A DNA stretch of 64,000 nt. Source: Haberlea rhodopensis. Lineage: Eukaryota > Streptophyta > Magnoliopsida > Lamiales > Gesneriaceae. The notes beneath the pieces were generated by a model. That model searched no databases. It was given only the letters and a program-made list of their open reading frames with translations, and had not been told where the DNA came from. The number at the start of each line of letters is the position of its first letter. Position 1 is the first letter of the stretch. The DNA lies in NCBI GenBank assembly GCA_907163345.1, contig CAJQUN010000015.1, positions 7,162,886 through 7,226,885 of the forward strand, given 5' to 3'. Positions 56,575 to 64,000 of this stretch are shown here, in pieces. The position numbers were made by a program, and so were the translations under genes.

Positions 56575-57549
56575 CCTATTCTTCTGGTCCGGATCCTGTT
56601 GAGTTGTCCGGATCTAGAATTATGAAGTCATGTTCATGATGGTCTTCCTCCTGAGCTTCGACTAATTAGAACGGTAGTTTGAGGTTCATCCTGTAAAGAT
56701 CCTCGCTATCTTCTCCAGTTGTTGATACTGGTTTATGCTAGCTTTGTAAGGACCCCGACTCCTAATCACATCATTAGTGCGTTTATCATTATCATCAGTT
56801 CATACATTTATCAAAAGAAGGAATTCTTGTTACATGCTTCGTAATTATAGCATACTGACTATAAAAATTTTCAACATAATCCCCCATAAACTCTATTCTC
56901 GTTACGACGCCATGCACATGTATACACTTGATAAAGCACTATACATGTTCTCAATTCATCATGGAATTTACTCTCAATTAAATTGCATGTCCCACTCAAA
57001 TGAAAAGAGAAACTTCAAAATACTTATACAACACATATACGCATATCGACATACTCATAGTCGAGCATTGACAAATAAATGTGTATCTACTTGTATTAGA
57101 TAAATTACTTTATACCCATCCTGGTACCTCGCTCCCAGGAGTATCCTCATGCACCAGCCCGAACTCATTTCTCCAAATCAGTGTCTTACATGTCCACCTG
57201 TTTCAATAGAAACAGCCCCCACACAGGGTGAGCATACCAACAACATAATCTCATTATTATCATATACACAATTAATAATTTACAGAATATAATGCTATAA
57301 TTTAAACAAATACTCCCTGAGTATACCACAACTATGTGACAAATCCCAAGTTGTACTTGTTCTCGCATTATCTAGAATCAACAACTTCAAATTCAGTTAA
57401 ATCATCAACAACGATTTACTGTACAACAATTTATAATCATTAGCTCTATTGTAATGAGCAATTTATCACCACAATAATTACTGAAATTACTTATATTTCA
57501 ATTATCAATTAATCACACAATCTCATCATAATGCATTCTTCTCATATCA

Positions 57550-57640
57550 CATCGTTCGCTCAATAGCGGCGGCATCATTACTCATCGCACGCTCAATAGC
57601 GGCGGCATCATAATCCATAACCAACGCACGCTCAATAGCG
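57550..57640. repeat. Short direct repeats CGCTCAATAGCGGCnnCA
   Basis: CGCTCAATAGCGGC occurs three times at spacings of about 35 and 41 bp inside the gypsy LTR. Two copies continue as GGCATCAT. Confidence 0.8.
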
Positions 57641-58179
57641 GCCTCACTGTAATTCATCATGCACCATACATCTAGCTCGTACAATAATATTCTCAATTCA
57701 TTGATTTTATCACATAATCCATTTCCATAATTTTATGAATCATAATTCATACTTAATGATACGTATGCATGCTCGTACGTCACTACGTACCTTAAAAGTT
57801 GTCAGCGTGATTTAATCATCCTTGATCTCTCGAGGTTCATGAAGTATCTATATTGAATGTCTATTGAATGTTACTCAAACAATTACCTCCAACAACGTCA
57901 TCATTTACCTACTAAATTCGTCATGCATCATATCGTGACCAATCACAATTACTGAACTCTATATACTACTCAAGGCATCCCATTTTATTCTATGTTCATT
58001 GAGCTACCAATTAACCCGGTCGAGTAGTACATCTTACTAAAGTTCAACTCATGCCATTTCATTTTAATGTACAATATTTCATTGGAATGTAGAAATCATC
58101 ATGAAAATTTACCATAAGTAATACATTTCCAAAATCCTAACATTTTAATAAATTTTAAAATATATATATATAAAACACG

Positions 58180-58315
58180 AGCCGCGATCGATCGCCGGTA
58201 TTCTCCCGATCGATCGTGAGAACCTACTGCCAAAATTCACTCTTCCGCGATCAATCGCCGAGACCCCTCGATTGATCGGTTACTTCGGGCGATCGATCAC
58301 CGAAACTGCTCATCG
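58180..58315. repeat. GATCGATC palindrome cluster in gypsy LTR
   Basis: The units include CGCGATCGATCGCCGG, CCCGATCGATCGTGAG, CGCGATCAATCGCCGAG, CTCGATTGATCGGTT and GGCGATCGATCACCG. They are spaced 25-45 bp apart. Confidence 0.85.
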
Positions 58316-59029
58316 CCTTCACAAAATCAATGGTGTTTTCGAACCCAAACTCAAAACCAACATCCCCAACACCACAATACTTCAAGGACTCCATTAAAAC
58401 GCATAAATTATTAAAAACATTATTTTAACAATTTCTTCAAAAACCCCCAAAACCCAAACCCATCTCCAAACTCAACCAAACAGTTTAAACTTAGATAAAA
58501 GAGAGGGAAATAAGATTACCCAACTAATTGCTCGAAACTCCTTCAAGAATCGAGCCTCCATCGATATTTCCTCCTCGAGGAAATGCTGGAAAGGGGAAGG
58601 GTAGGGAGAAGAGAGACGCAGGAGAGAGGATGAGAGGGAGTGAGTCGGGAGAAAATGGCTGAACACCGAGTCCACTTTGTATATATAGTACCAAGGCTTC
58701 AACAACCCGAGTCGCACCAAAAATTTAATAACAAAAGTGTTCACTAAAATCTCACCCTCCTTCAATTACATCTCAAATCTCAAACTAAAGTTCCCCAGAC
58801 TCCAACCCTACAGCGGATAATAATCCCAAAAAAAAAATCTCAATTCGGTAATTCTCATCATTACCACCATTAATTCTTCAATTCAACAATTATGATTTAA
58901 ACGTAATAATTAGTCTCATTCTATTTACTTCAAAACTGGGTCCGGAAACATAATGTCACTCAATCATAATTACCTCTAATTAACAGATTTTCTCGATTTA
59001 ATTAAGGCAATTAAGTTCCATGCATCACA

Positions 59030-59633
59030 ATTCTCACCTACTAATAAAATTTTGCTCTCAAAATTTCAACATGCACATCTACCAGAAATGACAAAATAAC
59101 TCAAAATCATAACAGAGACAAGATAGTGTCGACATGTCGTCGAATATATTACTATACCACACGTGGTCTGACAAATCCCCAATTCAAACAGGACATCCTC
59201 ATTCCCCCTTTGTAATATTTATAGAGGGAGCATTCAAAACTTTTAAACAATTAAGTTGTTAATAACAATCTACAACTAGAGTGTTACAATTATCATTCCA
59301 GTTCTACATTTTTCATTCCCTCAACTCATCATTGGATCAAGTATAGGCATTTCTGAACATTAGTTCAACCAAGGGAAGTTTACTACACTTCTCAAGTAAA
59401 TTCTCAACAACATAATCAAATTCTTGTTTGGAAATTAACATGTTCCGAAATTGCATAATTAATATAGAATCTGTTTAAGTAGATTTGAAATCTAACACAC
59501 ATGTACACTAGTGGCATACCCTATGTAGCAAACACATCCTCATAACACTGTCATTTCTACAGCTTCATTAGTCTAAAATCATCGTTAATGGTATAAAATA
59601 ACCATGTATTTTTGTTGAGGTTAATTGATGCAT
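59030..59633. other. Spacer, remnant of gypsy internal end then no gene seen
   Basis: The first 40 bp are the chromovirus-like internal terminus described with the LTR. The rest is an AT-rich unique-looking sequence with no supportable ORF. Confidence 0.5.
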
Positions 59634-60010
59634 ATAAAACATACCGCAAGTGTATGGTGTCAATCTTTAATCTAGGAATTTGAAAGTACGGATGTCGAAC
59701 CCACAGGGATTGAAAATTAAGTTATACCAAGTACTGTAATTAGAATAGTCCCAACTTTATCTAGATGATCAATCAAGTGAATTTATTAAATAATCTAATA
59801 AAATAAAATAAATTAACAAAATGAATATTTAAGTGGAGAAAATCAATGAGAACGGATTCTAGAGGTTCAACTTCACTCAACTATTCACTATGTCGTGTTC
59901 TTCTAATGTATTAACCACGAATCTATGTTATTCTATTACCTCTCTCGCGTATTAAATAGAAACATCATTCAATAATAATCTTGAAGTGTCCACCTAAGAT
60001 AAACTATTAA
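59634..60010 (-). mobile_element. Athila-like LTR end, reverse orientation
   Basis: On the minus strand the sequence ends CTGTGGGTTCGACATCC ... GACACCATACACTTGCGG. It is collinear with the last 100 bp of the LTR at 2124-3347 (CTCGTGGGTTCGACACTC ... GACACCGTGCACTTGCGG). Only the end of the LTR is recognisable. Confidence 0.65.
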
Positions 60011-60339
60011 ATAATTTCAATAGCACTAGATTTTGACGAAGGAGAAGACGACGGCAACTACCGGAGACGAAGGGCCATCATTCAATTCATTTGATTATCT
60101 TTTCCTTTATGTTTATGATGATTTACATGTCTATGTGTTTATTTAATGTATTCATGAAATAATTTATTATTCTAGAGGTAGACGAATATTGACTTCAAAC
60201 TATGTCGTTGATTGTTGATTGAATATATTTTGGTTTTTTGTTTGGTTTATTTGTGATTCCTGATTTGATTGCGTTTCAGTTACTTGATCACTAGTTGATT
60301 CGTCATATTTATTTACAATCTATCACTCGAGAGAGTGGG
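60011..60339. other. LTR-like filler before the hAT fragment
   Basis: It contains GAAGGAGAAGACGACGGCAA and a T-rich tract with a style similar to the transcribed part of the Athila LTR (compare 2500-2690), apparently in plus orientation. I cannot define it further. Confidence 0.3.
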
Positions 60340-60497
60340 TTTTGAATAGGATCGTGGGAATTTATCTCTTAAATTCACACGGATTAAGCATATCCATCTT
60401 GTGTGGACAAGGTTATGATGGAGCAAGTAATATGCAAGGGGAGTTTAATGGATTGAAGTCTATTATCTTGAAAGAAATAAAACATCATATTAGGTCC
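60340..60497 (+). pseudogene. hAT transposase fragment, N-terminal side of the break
   Basis: It reads LNSHGLSISILCGQGYDGA and then SNMQGEFNGLKSIILKE. This is the G-Q-G-Y-D-G-A-S-N-M block of TTF-type hAT transposases, with the catalytic Asp region. It is then cut by the solo LTR. Sequence upstream of 60340 is not transposase, so the DNA-binding zinc finger is lost. Confidence 0.85.
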
Positions 60498-60502
60498 ATT
60501 GT

Positions 60503-62447
60503 TGTGAGGTCCTCGTTACTTAATCCATTATGTATCAATTAAACATACATATGTGAGTCTGAATTAAGTAATAACATGCACTGATTAAGAGTATCTTACT
60601 AGTTAAGTTGTTACAGGGTTTATAAAAACCTACCAACTACACATCATATGTACAAACAACAACCTACTACAAGATAACGCCTAAGCAGTGGTTCAGCTCG
60701 CAGCGGAAAATGACTCACGTCCCGTCCTCCCACGTCTATGAGTCCCTACAGAATCATTCACACAACGTGAGTATAGATAATAAATATGTCAGTGCGATAT
60801 CAAAACAAAATAGCAATACCAATGATAAAGCACAATAAATCATCTAATGTGAATATTCTGTATCATGCATCAACAAATGCACCATGCCATGACATGTCTC
60901 AACAAACACCCTATTATCACCAGCCCAATATGATATGCCTATTCAGCTCAATATGTCAGTGGAACCACATCACATCTTCATATTAGCAGCACATATCATA
61001 GTACCGTACTCATCTGTGATAATAGACAGAGCCTATACCCAAACCAGGCGTATATCTCTCAAGCCAAAGCATATGTAGTATATCTATCGTGGCAATGATC
61101 CCAGCCAAAGCATATACCAATCCTGGGATATCTATCAAGGCAATGATCTTACCAAAGCATATACACATATCTATCAAGGCATCCATCCCAATCATATGAA
61201 ATCCATGTATGTACATGCATATGATACTACCAATCATATGACACAAAGCTAACATAAATCATATGATATCAAAACCATAACATCATCATCACATAAGATC
61301 TATACTCTGTACGTCAACACGTACCTGTACTGCGACACAAACGATTAAATTAGGCGTCACTGGCTAATTGCCTCGTTGTCCCGTCCCTTGAGATGATGCT
61401 ACAACAATGCCAACAATATATCATGTTATCATAGGCATTAAAATCAAATTCTACAAAAATATAACATTTTTCAACATTCTGGCTCTGGCGATCGATCGCT
61501 ATTTCTCACCGATCGATCGCCATACTGTTCTGCCCCCTCGCGATCGATCGCCATACCTCGCGATCGATCGCCAAAATGTTCTGTTGCTCGCGATCGATCG
61601 TCACATTTTCACCGATCGATCGCCACATGAGTAAACCGCCTTATATTTTTGCTCTGTCTCGGCGATCGATCGCCACAATGCTCGCGATCGATCGTCGATG
61701 TCCAGAAAGTTCAGAACATGGCGATTTTGAGCTTATCTTCCTAGCTCTTCTCCTACAACTCGAAATTCAACTTGTAAACAAGTTTCATGCACTCTCTAAT
61801 ACCATAACCACGTGTTCCCACCATCTTAGAATCCAATTCTTGGCATATAAACATGTTATGATTCTTCACATGAACATTTGATATTCCACTTCATATACAT
61901 CAACACCAAATACATAATTCAAGTGTAAAACCATGAATTCCTTACCACGATATTAAGAAGTCACTTCACACAACTTCCTAGCTCAATTCACAAGTGAATC
62001 CCAAGCTCAAACCACAAAGAACTTGAAAGAGATGGAGAGGAGCTTGTGTAGGATTTTAGTAGGTGTGTTTAGGTGAAGTATGTGATTTCACTTGGTATCC
62101 CTTAATAAAAAGCATTTCAATTAATCATCATGCTAAATCACCTTGATATAGGGTATTTGAAGCTAATACCATGTTAGTGGACATGTACATGAAGATGAAA
62201 TTCAAATTCAAATGCAATTCCAATTCAAATTAAATTCACATGCATAATCAAATGCCTACTAGTTCATGTTGCTTGATATGTTATTATTCAATTCATTGTA
62301 CACCATGTTTCATCCCTTGTCATATATCATTTCATACATGTATTCATTCATTCTTGGTTCCACCCGAACCCCCATTTTCATACTGTCAATTGATATAATT
62401 ACACCATAATCATATCGCACGTGTATAAAACAAATCGAGGCATTACA
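60503..62447 (-). mobile_element. Solo gypsy LTR with 5-bp TSD ATTGT inside hAT
   Basis: On the plus strand it runs TGTGAGGTCCTCG to GAGGCATTACA and is flanked by ATTGT at 60498-60502 and 62448-62452. Removing it rejoins the hAT coding phrase HCFAHQLQLALV across the site. In element orientation it starts TGTAATGCCTCG. Its inner end matches 1-282. A cluster of eight GATCGATC palindromes lies at 61484-61700. Confidence 0.92.
61484..61700. repeat. Eight GCGATCGATCGCC palindromes in gypsy LTR
   Basis: Within about 215 bp there are eight copies of the core CGATCGATCG with flanks GG/CG/AC on the left and CC/CT/TC on the right, for example GGCGATCGATCGCCA. They are separated by unrelated linkers of about 10-40 bp. 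Each is a perfect or near-perfect palindrome of 12-14 bp. Confidence 0.93.
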
Positions 62448-62452
62448 ATTGT

Positions 62453-63600
62453 TTTGCACACCAACTTCAACTCGCTCTTGTCGCTGTGGTGAAAATCATA
62501 TACGTATTTGTGAACTCTTTGTTTTGATTTCTAATGTGGTTAATGTGGTCAAAGGCTCGTGCAAGCGAAAAGATAATTTACGAGAAAAACAAGCTTTAAT
62601 GATTGTTCAAGCCTTGGAAAATGAAGAAATTACTAGTGGACGGGGATTGAATCAAGAAAACACTTTCATTTGTCCTAATGATACGCGTTGGAGCTCGCAT
62701 TATGGTACTATTTTGAGCTTGATTAATTTGTTTGATTCTATAATTGGTGTGCTTCACGTGATTGTGAAAGAATGAACATTATCTAATCAAAGGGGTGAAG
62801 CATCACGTTTGATAAAGGATATACTATCATTTGACTTTGTATTTGATTTGCATTTGATGAAATCAATATTAGGAATAACGAACGATTTGTGCCAAGCATT
62901 GCAAAGAAAAGATCAAGATATTGTGAATGCTATGACTCTAAGAGAAGACTTCAAGCAATGAGAGATGATGGATGGAGTTGTTTGGTAGAGGATGCATCCA
63001 CATTTTGTGTAAATCATGAAATTGAGGTGCCTAATATGGATGATGTTTATGTGGGTGGAAAAAGGCCAGGACGGGGAGTTGAAAAGATGACAAACTCGCA
63101 CCGCTGTCGTGTGGAGGTATTTAATACCGTCATAGATATGCAATTGTTTGAGTTAAATGGTCGATTCAATGAGGTAAATACTAAATTGCTGTTTTGTGTT
63201 GCTTGTTTGAATTCATTCAACTCTTTTGAAGCTTTTGACAAAAAGAAGTTAGTTCGGCTAGCAGAATTTTATCCAAATGATTTTCAAGGTGTTGAGTATT
63301 TGGCATTATTGGACCAACTCGAGAATTTCGTTATGGATATGTGCTTAAATTTTGATACTTTGGATGTAAAAGGACTTGGTGATATAACTCAAAGAATGAT
63401 TGAAACTAGAAGCGATGTGGCATACCCATCGGTTTACAAGTTTATAAGTTTAGCTTTGGTTTTGCCGGTTGCAACTGCTACAGTGGAAAGAGCATTATAT
63501 GCTATGAATATCGTGAAGAATCGGCTTCACAACCGAATGGGTGATGAATGATGAATGATAATTTGGTGGTTTATATTGAAAAAGACATATTCAATTGTGT
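62453..63600 (+). pseudogene. hAT transposase C-terminal part, frameshifted
   Basis: After the LTR the frame CFAHQLQLALVAV slips near 62490 into CELFVLISNVVNVV, ENTFICPNDTRWSSHYG (the conserved TRW/SHY block) and NLFDSIIGVLHVI. A stop at 62775 is followed by a second open segment (62889-63551). That segment has NTVIDMQLFELNGRFNEV and the dimerisation domain LALVLPVATATVERAL with NIVKNRLHNRMGDE. A single-base loss at 63545 ends it early; LVVYIEKDIFNCVPNEA in another frame completes the domain. It is non-functional. Confidence 0.88.
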
Positions 63601-63782
63601 ACCTAATGAAGCTATCATTCATAATTTTTAAAATATGACGAGCTGTCGGGGTCAATTATAAATTAGATATTTTAGATCAATTGTAAGTTACTTTTGCTAT
63701 TTATTTTTTTATCTTCGTTATTTCTTATAATTTTTGCCCCATCCCCTCCCCCCTTGTCGAGAATCCTGGCTCCGCCACTGGG

Positions 63783-63930
63783 TACCCCTCAAGAGGATTC
63801 GCTGCATGTCAAGCCCTGGTAAGGTTCTTCGATTTGCATTGATTTAAACCACATGATCAACTTCTTGTGCGGACCCCCTTCAATTCCTTTGAGTTTCATT
63901 CTTGCGAACGTACTCCGCAAGAAGTTCTTT
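63783..63930 (-). rRNA. Plastid-derived 16S rRNA fragment (nuclear plastid DNA)
   Basis: The plus strand is the reverse complement of bacterial-type small-subunit rRNA: GCATGTCAAGCCCTGGTAAG, TTAAACCACATG, CTTGTGCGGACCCCC and TTGAGTTTCATTCTTGCG follow in the usual order. The wording fits plastid 16S better than mitochondrial or cytosolic rRNA. Several substitutions in otherwise invariant positions (for example the GATTTGCATTGATTT segment) show that it is an old, non-functional nuclear copy. Similarity stops near 63930. It abuts the hAT terminus at 63780. Confidence 0.85.
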
Positions 63931-64000
63931 CGGTTAAAATGTCGTGCGACTCGGAGGACATAAGACCTCTTGGTCAAGCCAAAAATATTGCCGACTGGAT
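63931..64000. other. Unidentified sequence after the rRNA fragment
   Basis: The sequence no longer follows 16S rRNA (AAGAAGTTCTTTCGG ...). It may be a rearranged organellar piece or unrelated flank, and it runs off the window. Confidence 0.35.

Larger units (their letters stand above)
49260..56640 (-). mobile_element. Endogenous pararetrovirus (Caulimoviridae-like), decayed
   Basis: On the minus strand the order is a coiled-coil segment (56574-56229), capsid-like region with CCHC knuckle (about 56200-54790), movement protein-like region (54505-53786), aspartic protease (53411-53118), RT and RNase H (about 52546-51280), a C-terminal region of unknown role (50811-49700), and a TATA-containing non-coding region (49680-49260). 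There is no integrase and no LTR pair, which fits a plant pararetrovirus captured in the genome. Almost every domain carries stops or frameshifts. A TRIM interrupts it at 50916-51266. The genus is uncertain; a Florendovirus-type ancient lineage is possible. Confidence 0.85.
56746..59029 (-). mobile_element. Gypsy LTR, reverse orientation, with part of the internal end
   Basis: On the plus strand it runs TGTAAGGACCCCGAC to GTTCCATGCATCACA. The sequence just right of it, read on the minus strand, is AAATTTTGAGAGCAAAAT ... TAGGTGAGAAT. This resembles the end of a chromovirus internal region, so it is a 3' LTR with its internal part lost after about 59070. It is collinear with 3384-5477. Three repeated GCTCAATAGCGGC phrases occur near 57560-57630. 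The palindrome cluster is at 58180-58315. Confidence 0.75.
60340..63780 (+). mobile_element. 5'-truncated hAT transposon, split by a solo LTR
   Basis: Transposase fragments lie at 60340-60497 and 62453 to about 63600. They are followed by a 3' non-coding tail and the terminus CCTGGCTCCGCCACTG ending at 63780. The reverse complement, CAGTGGCGGAGCCAGG, is a common plant hAT terminal inverted repeat. The 5' end and its terminal repeat are missing. A gypsy solo LTR sits at 60503-62447. Confidence 0.85.

Noticed and set aside
61484..61700. Eight palindromes as a CRISPR array or bacterial origin box cluster
   Set aside because: The linkers vary in length and the cluster lies inside a solo LTR with an exact target duplication; the context is eukaryotic.
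63789..63977. Minus-strand protein-coding ORF at the window end
   Set aside because: It overlaps the plastid 16S rRNA fragment and is a chance frame within it.

Overview
This is plant nuclear DNA made almost entirely of transposable elements, with one convincing host gene. The evidence is the set of element types: Ty1/copia, Ty3/gypsy (Athila-like and chromovirus-like), TRIM, hAT, PIF/Harbinger and Helitron remnants, an endogenous plant pararetrovirus and a plastid 16S rRNA fragment. The host gene and the Sirevirus gag and extra ORF suggest a eudicot. A Lamiales/Gesneriaceae-type genome is my best guess, resting only on remembered similarity (low confidence).

Layout. 1-282 is the end of a gypsy LTR inserted in an Athila-like remnant (283 to about 3347). 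3384-5477 is a reverse-strand LTR. 7297-7994 is a MITE. From about 8420 to 19566 lies one Ty1/copia element whose first half (LTR-gag-PR-IN) is now on the minus strand and whose second half (RT-RH-LTR) is on the plus strand. The outer duplications match (AAACC/GGTTT), so an internal inversion is the simplest explanation. Inside it are a solo gypsy LTR (9775-13171, TSD ATGTA) carrying a 1.5-kb foldback (10178-11695), and a hAT MITE (18805-19323). 19886-30640 is a nearly complete Sirevirus-like copia (minus strand, TSD CTTCT, two 1192-bp LTRs) with a long extra ORF after pol. 31204-39522 is a decayed chromovirus (plus strand) interrupted by a solo LTR (35405-37687, TSD ATATT).

40178-41356 is an intact single-exon host gene resembling the syringolide-induced protein 14-1-1 family. 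A LINE-type RNase H remnant, a tandem-repeat block ending in a Helitron-like terminus (about 44788) and an AT-array-bearing PIF/Harbinger element (46228-47609) follow it. 49260-56640 is an endogenous pararetrovirus on the minus strand, interrupted by a 351-bp TRIM (50916-51266). 56746-59029 is another gypsy LTR. 60340-63780 is a decayed hAT transposase split by a solo LTR (60503-62447, TSD ATTGT). The window ends in plastid-derived 16S rRNA sequence.

Except for the host gene and parts of the Sirevirus ORFs, the coding sequences carry stops or frameshifts. Much of the value of the window is its insertion history, which can be read from the target-site duplications. The most unusual structures are the split copia, the foldback inside a solo LTR, the capsid-before-movement order of the pararetrovirus, the Sirevirus extra ORF, and clusters of GATCGATC palindromes shared by LTRs of different families.
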